Shown in pieces: positions 1 through 10,584 of a stretch of 64,000 bases of DNA. This DNA is from Siphonodentalium dalli (Eukaryota > Mollusca > Scaphopoda > Gadilida > Siphonodentaliidae), in contig CP136067.1 of assembly GCA_032622095.1 (NCBI GenBank), forward strand, positions 74,054,705 through 74,118,704, in the 5' to 3' direction. How positions within the stretch are numbered: the first letter of the stretch is position 1; every line of letters starts with the position of its first letter. The position numbers and the translations under genes are program-made. Below the pieces are notes generated by a model, which made no database searches, was not told the DNA's origin, and worked only from the letters and a program-made list of their open reading frames with translations.

Positions 1-176
1 CATAGTGATTCTTAAAATGACTTAATTCTTCTCAAGAACCATCAGGCCTATTTAGCTTATATTTGGTATGGGGGGTCCTTGTGTGACTAGGATTCAGATT
101 TGTTCAAATGGGGGCGGGCAGGTCATATACGTACAAAGCCAGGGTCATAACTCTTTCCTTTCATAGTAGTTCTTAA
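1..176 (+). repeat. Fragment of the ACCATCAGGCC-family interspersed repeat (left of an insertion)
   Basis: The sequence carries hallmarks that recur elsewhere in the window: a run ending AACCATCAGGCCTATTTAGC, a motif TTCAGATTTGTTCAAATG, and 'gggtcataactctttcc'. The same string order is seen at 2222-2266, 5438-5543, 20643-20930 and 24420-25050 on the plus strand, and at 19764-20162 on the minus strand. The repeat is interrupted at TTAA 173-176 and continues at 2222. It has no coding content. I regard it as the tandem core of a hairpin-type non-autonomous element. Confidence 0.7.
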
Positions 177-830
177 CCCTTTCAGCACGGCCAGCTGAAA
201 TATCGGCTTCCTGGTAGGCTGCTGTAAGCCGATATATTGGCTTTCATGTATCACTATATAACAACATCGTTGATTGGTTAGTTTTTTTACGACAGTGACC
301 ATTCAGCGACCCTCTACTTGAAATACACGGCAATATTGACGTCAATGGGTGTAATTCCTTTGTAATTATATATAACTTGTGACGTCATAGAACTACAGGT
401 ATAAATCATCTATTGAACAAAGTGGGGTCTGCGGCGCCTTTGGACATTGTCATTGCATGACAGCGGGAAATCTCTTCATTATGGGCACAATTTAGGGTGT
501 GAGACAAGTAAACAGTTCAATCCTACATCAGAATCTTAGGATTACTATGGCATTACACGAATATACACAATGGAGACCAATGTACAGCTCGGGGCAAAAT
601 AATGTGGCCACCATTTGCACTGGGATCGTAGCGAAGTGGATTTTTTATGGCAATAATCCAATATTTGTATAAGTATGAGTTGATCAGGCACACCTGCATG
701 AATAATCCGTTCATATTCCTAACGACCAATTTAACTGAATAGATGTGACATCTAAACTGACTGGGTGCTCTTAGTAGACTATTGGTATATATACGGTACC
801 ATCGTAAATACCGCAGCATGTATAGCAATG

Positions 831-1037
831 CCCTAAATAATCGACTCCTTAACCACAGGAGAATTATGGGTAACTTTTCAGGATTTAGTTGGAAATATGG
901 TTTGTTGCCATTCAACGGAAAGCTCTCACTGAGAGCTTTCCTATGAATGGTAACAAGCCATATTTCTGACTAAATCCTGAAAAATTACCCATAATTCTCC
1001 TGTGGTTAAGGAGTCGATTATTTAGGGCATTACTGTA
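831..1037. mobile_element. Hairpin (foldback) MITE, near-perfect 100-bp arms
   Basis: The left arm (AATGCCCTAAATAATCGACT and on through a GGTTTGTTGCCATTCA segment) is repeated in inverse orientation in the right arm up to ATTTAGGGCATTACTGTA. The centre is the small palindrome AAAGCTCTCACTGAGAGCTT. The whole unit of about 207 bp would fold into one hairpin. Diverged relatives with the same ends (cagtaatgccctaat…cgactcc) lie at 9660, 10191, 10514 and 10586. A hAT-like origin is possible from the CAGTAATG end, but I could not confirm a clean TSD. Confidence 0.75.
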
Positions 1038-1257
1038 CACCATAATAACTTGTCGAGTTGCACCATATCAAAATATTCACCTGTATATTTACAACTGTAA
1101 ATCGATGACCTAAACTAAAATTTGGACTTTATATTGTGCCAATATAATTACAAATTTGTCTAGCTATTATTAAGGACATCAAAATAATAACTCTGGTACA
1201 CTGCAAATTGGAAGCATTTGTGTAAACATGGAATTTACACCTTATTTCACCTGTAAT

Positions 1258-1352
1258 GGCAACAAGCCATATTTCGACTAAATCCTGAAAAATTACCCAT
1301 AATTATGTTGTGGTTAAATGGTAATATACTTTGAGCATTACTGTAGGTGCAT
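1258..1352. repeat. Half copy of the foldback MITE
   Basis: The segment from 'gcaacaagccatatttcgactaaatc' to 'gagcattactgta' matches the right arm of the 831-1037 hairpin element with several changes. The left arm is missing, so it is a decayed or truncated copy. Confidence 0.6.
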
Positions 1353-1590
1353 CCAGTTGGGTGTATATAAACCGTGTACACGCATATTCCCATTGATATA
1401 TCATGTAAGTCATGTAATCAGTCCATCAGTAAGTACTCACACTAGAACATAACTCTCCATAATTATTTTATAGGTGGTGTATATGAGTGTATACACACCT
1501 TTGCAAGGACGTCCACACTCGTATATCACGTTTATATAAGAATATATATGTGATAATGGAGAATATTGATATAATTACCAAAAAAATGAA

Positions 1591-2210
1591 ATATATGGTA
1601 AATGTATCACCGATACCAATGTTTTTTTCACCTGTATTCTGAAATCCAGGTGGGACAACCAGATGGTATACCCCCATGACAACAAAGTTATCAATATTAT
1701 GTTTTAATATTATATTAAATATTATATAGTATATACACAAACAGGAAGTCAAATCCATAATATTATATACTGCAATAATATAGGTATATATTATGGAAAT
1801 ATATTCAGCAACGATGGGCATGTCTGGAAACCTACCTGTATTATATAATCGCACCTGTAATTCGTAAATCCTGTAACTAGAACAATCGCTCACACATTAC
1901 CATAAGTATATTTAGAGATGATACTAATGGAAATTGCCTATACAACACCTTCAATCACAGAATATATGGTAATTGTACCCCAGCCACCGATACCAACATT
2001 TTACACCCCTGTTTCACCTGTAATTAGCCTGAAATCCAGGTGTGACAACCTGAATCACAGAGCTCCTGGACTGTGATTATTGCAGACCCCCATGGCAACA
2101 AAGTTTTCAAGGTTAAAGGTTAAGTGGTAAATAGCATATAGACAATGCTACATACATTATATTATGGAAATATATTCAGCAGTGAGACACATGTCTGGAA
2201 ATCTATTTAG
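1591..2210 (+). repeat. Tandem duplication, about 372-bp spacing, inside the piggyBac-like element
   Basis: Blocks at about 1591-1842 and 1963-2210 share 'accgataccaa', 'tgaaatccaggtg', 'tatggaaatatattcagca' and 'catgtctggaaa' in the same order, offset by about 371-372 bp. The copies are clearly diverged. No reading frame is conserved. Confidence 0.6.
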
Positions 2211-2266
2211 CAGTAAAAGGGTTAAAATGACTTCATCTCAAGAACCATCCGGCCTATTTAGCTTAT

Positions 2267-5200
2267 TAGCTCAACTTTACTTTGTAAAGTTTGAGCTATT
2301 GCCGTCGTCTGTGTGTGTGTGTGCGTGTGTGATTCGTCAACAATTTCATTTAGCACGGGCTACAGGTCATACCTTTGGTCGGATCATTATGAAATTTGTC
2401 ATGGCTGTTGACATTGACATGTAGATGGGAATGAGTCATTTTGGGGTGATTCGGCAAAAAAACATGGCCGCCAGCGGCCATCTTGGATTTCAAAATTCAA
2501 TCCATTAGCACGGGCTACAGGTCGTACTGTTCGTCTGATCATCATGAAATTTGTCAGGGATGTTAATATTTACATGTAGATGGGAACGAGTCATTTTGGG
2601 GTCGTTCGGCCAAAAAACATGGCTGCCAGCAGCCATCTTGGATTTTGCTCTTTGCATGACTAATCCTTTGGCACGGGCTACAGGTCGTAATTTTGGTCAG
2701 ATCTTCATGAAATTTGTCGTGACTGTTAACAATGACATGTAGATGGGAACGAGTCATTTTGGGGTCATTCGGCAAAAAAACATGGTCGCCAGCAGCCATC
2801 TTGGATTTTACTCTTTGCTTGACTAAATCCTTTGGCACAGGCTACAGGTCGAAGCTTTGGTCATATCATTATGAAATTTGTGATGGCTGTTGACATTGAC
2901 ATGTAGATGGGAACGAGTCATTTTGGGGTCGTTCGGCCAAAAAACATTGCCGCCAGCAGCCATCTTGGAATTTACTCTTTGCATGACTAAATCCTTTGGC
3001 ACGGGCCACAGGTCGTAATTTTGGTTAGGTCTTCATGAAATTTGTATTGGATGTTAACAATGACATGTGTATGGGAACGAGTCATTTTGGGGTCATTCGG
3101 CAAAAGAACATGGCCGCCAGCAGCCATCTTGGATTTTACTCTTTGCATGATTAAATCCTTTGGCACAGGCTACAGGTTGAAGCTTTGGTCATATCATTAT
3201 GAAATTTGTCATGGCTGTTGACATTGACATGTAGATGGGAACGAATCATTTTGGGGTCATTCGGCAAAAAAACATGGCCGCCAGCGGCCATCTTGGATTT
3301 CAAAATTCAATCCATTAGCACGGGCTACAGGTCGTACTGTTCGTCTGATCATCATGAAATTTGTCATGGATGTTAATATTGACATGTAGATGGGAACGAG
3401 TCATTTTGGGGTCGTTCGGCCAAAAAACATGGCCGCCAGCAGCCATCTTGGATTTTACTCTTTGCATGACTAAATCCTTTGGCACGGGCCACAGGTCGTA
3501 ATTTTGGTTAGGTCTTCATGAAATTTGTATTGGATGTTAATATTGACATGTAGATGGGAACGAGTCATTTTGGGGTCATTCGGCAAAAAAACATGGCCGC
3601 CAGCAGCCATTTTGGATTTTACTCTTTGCATGACTAAATCCTTTGTCACAGGCTACAGGTCGAAGCTTTGGTCATATCATTATGAAATTTGTCATGGCTG
3701 TTGACATTGACATGTTGATGGGAACGAGTCATTTTGGGGTCATTTGGCAAAAAAACATGGTCGCCAGTGGCCATCTTGGATTTCCAAATTCAATCCATTA
3801 GCACGGGCTACAGGTCATACTGTTCGTCTGATCATCATGAAATTTTTCCTTTGATGTTAGTATTGACATGTAGATGGGAACAAGTCATTTTGGGGTCGTT
3901 CGGATAAAAAACATGGCTGCCAGCAGCCATCTTGGATTTTACTCTTTGCATGACTAAGTCCTTTGGCACGGGCTACATGTCGTAACTTTGGTCGGATCTT
4001 CATAAATTTTGTCATGGATGTTAACAATGATATGTAGATGGAAACAAGTCATTTTGGGGTCATTCGGCCAAAAAACATGGCCAACAACAGCCATCTTGGA
4101 TTTTACTCTTTGCATGACTAAATCCTTTGGCACGGGCCACAGGTCGTAATTTTGGTTAGGTCTTCATGAAATTTGTATTGGATGTTAACAATGACATGTG
4201 TATGGGAACGAGTCATTTTGGGGTCATTCGGCAAAAGAACATGGCCACAGGCGCGGGCTACAGGTCGTACTGTTCGTCTGATCATCATGAAATTTATCAT
4301 GGATGTTAATATTGACATGTAGATGGGAACGAGTCATTTTGGGGTCGTTCGGCAAAAAAACATGGCCGCCAGCAGCCATCTTGGAATTTACTCTTTGCAT
4401 GACTAAATCCTTTAGGGCGGGCTACAGGTCGTAGCTTTGATCGGAAGATCATGAAATTTGTCATGGATGTTAATATTGACATATAGATGGGAACGAGTCA
4501 TTTTGGGGTCGTTCGGCCAAAAAACATGGCCGCCAGCAGCCATCTTGGATTTTACTCTTTGCATGACTAAATCCTTTGGCACGGTCCACAGATCGTAATT
4601 TTGGTTAGGTCTTCATGAAATTTGTATTGGATGTTAATATTGACATGTAGATGGGAACGAGTCATTTTGGGGTCGTTCGGCCAAAAAACATTGCCGCCAG
4701 CAGCCATCTTGGATTTTACTCTTTGCATGATTAAATCCTTTGGCACAGGCTACAGGTTGAAGCTTTGGTCATATCATTATGAAATTTGTCATGGCTGTTG
4801 ACATTGACATGTAGATGGGAACGAATTATTTTGGGGTCATTCGGCAAAAAAACATGGCCACCAGCGGCCATCTTGGATTTCAAATTTCAATCCATTAGCA
4901 TGGGCTACAGGTTATACTGTTCGTCTGATCATCATGAAATTTTTCCTTTGATGTTAGTATTGACATGTAGATGGGAACAAGTCATTTTGGGGTCGTTCGG
5001 ATAAAAAACATGGCTGCCAGCAGCCATCTTGGATTTTACTCTTTGCATGACTAAGTCCTTTGGCACGGGCTACATGTCGTAACTTTGGTCGGATCTTCAT
5101 AAATTTTGTCATGGATGTTAACAATGATATGTAGATGGAAACAAGTCATTTTGGGGTCATTCGGCCAAAAAACATGGCCAACAACAGCCATCTTGGATTT

Positions 5201-5437
5201 TACTCTTTGCATGACTAAATCGTTTGGCACAAGCTACAGGTCGTATCTTTGGTAAGATCATTATGAGTTTTTTTGGGGTCATTCGGCAAAAAAACGTGGC
5301 TGCCAGTGGCCATCTTGGATTTTACTCTTTGCATAACTAGGCCTTTTCACTGTCCACGTTCCTAATCACTCCATTGACTGTAACACATGAAATTATTCCC
5401 TTTCCAAGTTGAGCTACAGTGTCATTGACACTTTCAT
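2267..5437 (+). mobile_element. TAGCTCAAC hairpin element 1 (pearl/Helentron-like, non-autonomous)
   Basis: The 5' end is a hairpin, TAGCTCAACTTT…AAAGTTTGAGCTA (2267-2298), followed by a GT-rich microsatellite (2308-2334), a large array of about 163-bp cores, and a 3' end TTGAGCTACAGTGTCATTGA with a short stem AGTGTC/GACACT (5418-5432). The flanks 'tatttagcttat' (left) and 'attttatatgcagggtcc' (right) join into the ACCATCAGGCC-family sequence, so the boundaries are supported by an inferred empty site. The layout matches bivalve pearl-type elements as I know them. No protein is encoded. Confidence 0.7.
2335..5345 (+). repeat. Tandem array of about 163-bp core units (about 19 units)
   Basis: Each unit contains 'ggcacgggctacaggtcgta', a box GGATCATTATGAAATTTGTC, 'gacatgtagatgggaacga', 'gtcattttggggtc', 'aacatggccgccagcagcca' and 'tttactctttgcatgacta'. 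Start-to-start distances measured at 'tttgcatgac' are 163, 164 and 164 bp. Variant types recur in blocks: a 'cacgggccacagg…ttggttagg' type and a 'ccattagca…ctgttcgtctg' type. A longer block repeats with a 1097-bp offset (3961 versus 5058). Short open frames here are artefacts of the repeat. Confidence 0.85.
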
Positions 5438-5543
5438 ATTTTATATGCAGGGTCCTTTTGCGACTGGGATTCAGATTTGTTCAAATGGGGTCAAATAGGT
5501 GCAATAGTTTTTTTGAATTCCAATTTTGTTTTGAATTCATTTT
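5438..5543 (+). repeat. ACCATCAGGCC-family repeat remnant between two insertions
   Basis: The text 'cagggtccttttgcgactgg' and 'attcagatttgttcaaatgg' continues the repeat broken at 2266. It ends at the T-rich start of the second hairpin element. Confidence 0.6.
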
Positions 5544-6426
5544 TAGCTCAACTTACTTTTGTAAGTTTGAGCTATTGCCATGGTTTGGCGTCCGTCGTCC
5601 GTGTGTGTGTGTGTGTGTGCGTGTGTCCGTCAACAATTTCCTTTGGCGCGGGCTACAGGTCGTACCTTTGGTCTGAGCTTTATGAAATTTGTCATGGATG
5701 TTAACAATGACATGTAGATGGGAACGAGTCATTTTGGGGTCGTTCGGCCAAAAAACATGGACGCCAGCAGCCATATTGGATTTTACTCTTTGCATGACTA
5801 AATCCTTTGGCGCGGGCTACAGGTTGTACCTTTGGTCTGATCTTTATGAAATTTGTCATGAATGTGGATATTCACATGCAGATGGGAACGAGTCATTTTG
5901 GGGTCAATCGGCCAAAAAACATGGCCGCCAGCAGCCATCTTGGATTTTACTCTTTGCATGACTAAATCCTTTGGCGCGGGCTACAGGTTGTAGCTTTGGT
6001 CGGAACTTCATGAAATTTGTCATGGATGTTAACAATGACATGTAGATGGGAACGAGTCATTTTGGGGTTATTCGGTCAAAAACATGGCCGTAAGCAGCCA
6101 TCTTGGATTTTACTCTTTGCATGACTAAATCCTTTTGCGCGGGCTACAGGTCGTACCTTTGGTCTGATCTTTATGAAATTTGTCAAGAATGTTGACATTG
6201 ACATGTAGATGGGAACGAGTCATTTTGGGGTCATACGGCCAAAAAACATGGCCGCTGGCAGCCATCTTGGATTTCAAAATTCAATCCATTGGCACGGGCT
6301 ACAGGTCGTACTGTTCGTCTGATCATCATGAAATTTACCATGGATGTTAATATTAACATGTAGATGGGAACGAGTGATTTTGGGGTCGTTTGGCTAAAAA
6401 ACATGTCCGCCAGCAGCCATATTGGA
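5544..6426 (+). mobile_element. TAGCTCAAC hairpin element 2, 5' part (interrupted by a LINE)
   Basis: Hairpin TAGCTCAACTTAC…GTAAGTTTGAGCTA at 5544-5574, then a CCGT/GT microsatellite (5590-5630), then about five 163-bp cores of the same type as in element 1. It breaks at 6426 within 'agccatattgga' and resumes at 16191 with 'tattggattttactctttgc'. The 7-bp TATTGGA present on both sides is the LINE target duplication. Confidence 0.72.
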
Positions 6427-6752
6427 GCATTTGTTTCACTTCTGTACGAACAATTGAAAACAGCTGAAAAATGGCTGTGGCCATGACAATTATTTTTCAG
6501 AGCATATGTGGCTGGTACGTAATGGCGGCTTAGACAAGACGGATATTTTCGGCGGGAAATTATTTTGACATAAACTCTTTAATAACTGGCCGATCGGCTT
6601 CAACATTACACCAAATGAGCTGATACCAATACATATTTACAAGTATTGACATTCTATGGTATAAAAAGTACGTTCTTCTCAGAAAAAAAACATTCTGAAA
6701 AACTTTTTCCCTAATTTCGAGGCACTGGACTCATGTTTGTACTGTATACAAC

Positions 6753-7703
6753 ATGTCTCTGAATGATAAGAAACGACAAATGGATTCTACTTTGAGCGCC
6801 AGTGGTGATGACAGCATACTGCACAAAGATCCCCATCAAGGTAAAAGTAAACCTGGACCAGGGAAGAAATCTAAAACGACAGACATTGGAAAGTCGAGTC
6901 AGCAGAAGATACCATTCAATTCAATAACATCAAGTGATAAATCTGACACTTCTATAAGCAAAGCACTTGCAGAAATCAACTCCAAATTGGACACACTTGT
7001 CACCAAATCTGACCTCGCAAAAAGTATTGAGCCCTTAGTCACCACTGAAAATTTAAATACCATCATTACCAACCTGAAAGTGGAGTATGACAGAAAGTTA
7101 GAGGCAGTAAAAGATGAATGTGAAAGTAAGGTGTTTGACGCAGAAACTAGAATTGACCAGATGGATGACCAAATGACTCGACTCGCGAGTGAAGTTCAGG
7201 ACAGGGATAATGATATCGCACAAATGAGAGATGAAATTAAGCAGTTGAAAGACAAGCATAACCGCTTGGAGCAGCAAACCAGAAAAGACAGCATACGTGT
7301 ATTCGGGGTGGGGGATGACAGTGCCAAAGAGACAGTAGACCAGTGCGAAAAGAAGTTAGTGAAAATCTTTCAGGACAAATTACATCTCCCTATTGAACAG
7401 CGCGATATAAGCATCGCACACAGAATTGGCAAATTTGATACAAAGCAAAAATTTCCCAGAAGTGTTATATGTCAGTTTATATCCAGGAGGGCAAAGAACG
7501 ACATTATTCGAGAAAGGAAAGCATTGCAGGGTCCAGGAATTGTTATCAAAGAAGACCTGACTGATACTAACAGTTCACTCTTGAAAAGTGCCAAAGATTC
7601 ATCAGCTGTCGAAGATTCCTGGTCAGTTGGTGGGAAAATTTATGTTAAATATTCAGATAAATCAAAAAGCATCAAACAGATCTCAAAATTAAGTGACGTA
7701 TAA
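6753..7703 (+). CDS. LINE ORF1 protein (coiled coil + RRM-like RNA-binding protein), intact 316 aa
   Basis: An uninterrupted frame of 316 residues. Residues 1-65 are basic and low-complexity, 72-175 form a heptad-rich coiled coil, about 178-255 resemble an RRM-like domain (DSIRVFGVGDD, AHRIG, ICQFISRRAKND), and 260-305 a C-terminal domain (IVIKEDLT, SWSVGGKIYVKY). This order is that of L1-type ORF1 (Transposase_22-like) proteins, which trimerise, bind LINE RNA and act as nucleic-acid chaperones; that role is family knowledge. I take the first ATG, after a leader with no upstream in-frame extension. It is the only apparently undamaged protein of the element; ORF2 lies about 5.2 kb downstream. 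Confidence 0.85.
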   Translation: MSLNDKKRQMDSTLSASGDDSILHKDPHQGKSKPGPGKKSKTTDIGKSSQQKIPFNSITSSDKSDTSISKALAEINSKLDTLVTKSDLAKSIEPLVTTENLNTIITNLKVEYDRKLEAVKDECESKVFDAETRIDQMDDQMTRLASEVQDRDNDIAQMRDEIKQLKDKHNRLEQQTRKDSIRVFGVGDDSAKETVDQCEKKLVKIFQDKLHLPIEQRDISIAHRIGKFDTKQKFPRSVICQFISRRAKNDIIRERKALQGPGIVIKEDLTDTNSSLLKSAKDSSAVEDSWSVGGKIYVKYSDKSKSIKQISKLSDV

Positions 7704-7787
7704 ATTTGGAATTTTTCAATATTGCACATATATTCAGTCCCTGCATATTCTATATTGTCAGCATAGTCTACCAATTAATACCACATT

Positions 7788-8045
7788 CACTGAAATAGCT
7801 TGAATGTTATAAGTTATGATATTGGAATAGAACAATATGAACTTTTGACTCTATTAATTCCACCAAAAGCAAACATATTTAACTTTTCTTGTCTCAAAAC
7901 AGATAAACTCAGCACACTCACTGAAATAGCTTGAATGTTATAAGTTGTGATATTAGAATAGATCAATATGAACTTTTGACTCTATTAATTCCACCAAAAA
8001 ACAAACATATTTCACTTTTCCTGTCTCAAAACAGATATACTCAGC
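7788..8045 (+). repeat. Two tandem copies of a 131-bp LINE spacer segment
   Basis: The block 'ctgaaatagcttgaatgtta' through 'gtctcaaaacagata' occurs at about 7790 and again at 7921 with few differences, an offset of 131 bp. It lies just downstream of ORF1 and begins the repeat-filled spacer. Confidence 0.75.
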
Positions 8046-8080
8046 ATATGAGTATGTATGTATATGTATTTATATACATG

Positions 8081-8128
<48 letters not shown>

Positions 8129-8130
8129 AA
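8046..8130. repeat. (AT)n/(TATG)n microsatellite
   Basis: Alternating TA with interspersed TATG and TACATG over about 85 bp. Simple sequence; the open frame over it has no significance. Confidence 0.9.
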
Positions 8131-8149
8131 GATATATGTTATGTCACAA

Positions 8150-9004
8150 ATGTTTGATATGTGTTCGATGCATGTGCGACCTGTCTGTTCAATCACCCTT
8201 CAATACAATACATGCGCTACGATTGTGTGAGTTCCGTAAATATCATATGCCCTTAAATAATGCTCGACTGGTCCCTCGATGTCGCTTTAACACTTTTCAC
8301 ATGCTACAAGTATGTCACGCCCCTCAAATAAGATATTTTTCCTTTAAATATCATATACGTTAAAAATAGAAAAAGTCTCCCAAATATAATTTGTCACTTT
8401 AATCCCTGATGCACAAATGAATTTACACATATGTATGATCAGAATTATACAAAGCGAATCATGCCATAAGCTTCCTAAGACGGCGCGTTATTAAATAAAA
8501 TTGCCTCATGAATGCCATGTGCCGCTTTAAGTTACCTACCAGTAAGAAGGAATGATGAAAAATCAAATTGTATTTATTAATGGAATCATACATGTGACCT
8601 GTATGTTCAATGACCCTATAAATTAGTACCATACATGGGCTACGATTGTGTGAGTTCCTTTAAATATCATATGTCCTTAAATATTGCTTGACCTGTCCCT
8701 CTATGTCCCTTTAAGGTCTTTCACATGCTACAAGTATGTCACGCCCCTCAAATACCATATTTTCCCTTAAAATAATTAATATCATATACGTTAAAAATAG
8801 AAAAAAGTTTCACGAATGGAATGTGTCACTTTAATTTTTGATGCAAGATTGAATCAACACATATGAATTATCGTATCATACAAAGCGAATCATGGCATAA
8901 CACATATGTGTTATTGGAATCTTGCAAAGTGCTCCGAGCCAGACGCTTCTTAAGATGGCATGTAATAATATTATAAAAAATCGTCTCATGAATGTCGTGT
9001 GCTG
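8150..9004 (+). repeat. Two-copy tandem repeat, about 419-bp spacing
   Basis: Blocks beginning 'gcgacctgtctgttcaatc' (about 8175) and 'gtgacctgtatgttcaatg' (about 8594) run in parallel through 'ctacgattgtgtgagttcc', 'cacatgctacaagtatgtca' and 'gaatgccatgtgccgcttta'. They contain the same GCCATG…GCTTTAA motif as the 122-bp satellite that follows, so they look like diverged multimers of it. Confidence 0.65.
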
Positions 9005-9659
9005 CTTAACCCAGGCTGTAGGAGCAAATGATAAAAAAAAACATGCATGTATTCAAAACTGGAATCATACACAGAATACCATTACAGACGTCTAAGATTT
9101 CTGCGTTAAAATTGAAAAAAGTTATATGAATGGCATGCGTCGCTTTAATGCTAGATAGAAAAAATATACATGTATTTAATACTGGAATCAGACACAGAAT
9201 ACCATTCCAGACGTCTAAGATTTCTGCATTAAAATTGAAAAAAGTTATATGAATGGCATGCGTCGCTTTAATGTTAGATAGAAAAAATATACATGTATTT
9301 AATGATGGAATCATAGACAGAGAACCATTCCAGACATTTAATATTTTGCGCATCAATAGAAAAAGGTTTTGTGAATGCTGTAGGAGCAAATGATAAAAAA
9401 AAACATGCATGTATTCAAAACTGGAATCATACACAGAATACCATTACAGACGTCTAAGATTTCTGCGTTAAAATTGAAAAAAGTTATATGAATGGCATGC
9501 GTCGCTTTAATGCTAGATAGAAAAAATATACATGTATTTAATGCTGGAATCATACACAGAGAACCATTCCAGACATTTAAGATTTTGCGCATCAATAGAA
9601 AAAGGTTTTGTGAATGCCATGCGTCGCTTTAATCCTGGATACTCGAATGAATCATCATA

Positions 9660-9890
9660 TACAGTAATGCCCTAATTAGTCGACTCCATAGCCACGGCAG
9701 AGTTGTGGGTGGCTTCTCGGGATTTGGTTGGGGGTATGGCTTGTTGCCATTCATCTGAAAGCTCTCGCTGAGAGCTTCCCGATGAGTGGCGGCGGGCCAT
9801 GTTTCCGACTGGGTCCTGAGGGGTTGCTCGTGCTTCTGCTGTGGTTGCGAGGTCTATTGCAATGGTCGATTTGGTACAGTCGGTACTTTA
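9660..9890. mobile_element. Foldback MITE copy (GC-richer subfamily)
   Basis: Starts ACAGTAATGCCCTAATTAGT and contains 'ggcttgttgccattcat', the central 'aaagctctcgctgagagctt', and a diverged inverted right arm ending near 'ggtacagt'. It is the same architecture as 831-1037, with substitutions towards G and C. Confidence 0.6.
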
Positions 9891-10189
9891 ACTGCTTTAA
9901 CCCAGGCTGTAGGAGCAAATGATAAAAAAAAACATGCATGTATTCAAAACTGGAATCAGACACAGAATACCATTCCAGACGTCTAAGATTTCTGCATTAA
10001 AATTGAAAAAAGTTATATGAATGGCATGCGTCGCTTTAATGTTAGATAGAAAAAATATACATGTATTTAATGATGGAATCATAGACAGAGAACCATTCCA
10101 GACATTTAATATTTTGCGCATCAATAGAAAAAGGTTTTGTGAATGCTATGCGTCGCTTTAATCCTGGATACTCGAATGAATCATCATAT

Positions 10190-10363
10190 ACAGTAATACC
10201 CTAATTAATCGACTCCATAGCCACGGCAGAGTTGTGGGTGGCTTCTCGGTTTTTGGTTGGGTGTATGGCTTGTTGCCATTCATCTGAAAGCTCTTCTGAG
10301 AGCTTCCCTATGAATGGCGGCGGGCCATGTTTCCGACTGGGTCCTGAGGGGTTGCTCGTGCTA
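10190..10363. mobile_element. Foldback MITE copy, truncated right arm
   Basis: Starts 'acagtaataccctaattaat', has the 'ggcttgttgccattcat' left arm and a central palindrome shortened to 'agctcttctgagagct'. It breaks into satellite sequence after 'ggggttgctcgtgct'. Confidence 0.55.
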
Positions 10364-10513
10364 GATGGGAAAAACAAAATATACATGAATTTAATGCTGG
10401 AATCATACACAGAGAACCATTCCAGACATTTAAGACTTTGCGCATAAATAGAAAAAAGTTCTATGAATGCCATGCGTCGATTTTAATCCTGGATACTCGA
10501 ATGAATCATCAAA

Positions 10514-10567
10514 TACAGTAATGCCCTAATTAATCGACTCCATAGCCACGGCAGAGTTGTGGGTGGC
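10514..10567. repeat. Foldback MITE 5' fragment
   Basis: Only the first 50 or so bases (ACAGTAATGCCCTAATTAAT … gagttgtgggtggc) remain before the sequence returns to the satellite junction 'tcgaatgaatcatcatat'. The duplicated junction suggests unequal exchange. Confidence 0.55.
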
Positions 10568-10584
10568 TCGAATGAATCATCATA

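Larger units (their letters stand above)
177..2221. mobile_element. piggyBac-like non-autonomous element, TTAA target duplication
   Basis: The left end reads TTAA (173-176) then CCCTTTCAGCACGG. The right end reads GTAAAAGGG then TTAA (2222-2225), so both ends start CCCTTT when read inward. Joining the flanks through one TTAA (…tagttcTTAAaatgacttc…) regenerates the surrounding ACCATCAGGCC repeat as seen at 24661-24685, which is an empty-site test within the window. TTAA duplication with CCC-type ends is typical of piggyBac; Kolobok also uses TTAA. No transposase is visible in the 2045 bp. It contains a nested hairpin MITE (831-1037), a half copy (1258-1352) and an internal tandem duplication of about 372 bp. 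Confidence 0.78.
9006..10500 (+). repeat. 122-bp satellite array interspersed with foldback MITE copies
   Basis: Units contain 'tgtattt…ggaatcatacacaga', 'accattccagac', 'aaaattgaaaaaagttatat' and 'gaatggcatgcgtcgcttta'. 'ggaatca' occurs at 9061, 9184, 9307, 9423 and 9545, giving spacings of 123, 123, 116 and 122 bp. Hairpin MITE copies sit between runs of units, and unit-MITE junctions repeat, so the array seems to have expanded in part as a composite unit. Confidence 0.75.

Noticed and set aside
1468-1893. 141-codon minus-strand frame, hydrophobic, as a membrane protein
   Set aside because: It lies within the piggyBac-like element in very AT-rich DNA, covers one half of an internal duplication, and has no recognisable motif.
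2164-6000. Many open frames on both strands across the 163-bp array
   Set aside because: They repeat with the array, share the same peptide strings in shifted forms and end at unit boundaries; products of repeat composition.
9006-10124. Repeated minus-strand frames with 'FFNFNAEILDVWNGIL'-type text
   Set aside because: Direct translation of the 122-bp satellite; not multiple of 3 throughout and frames break at unit length changes.
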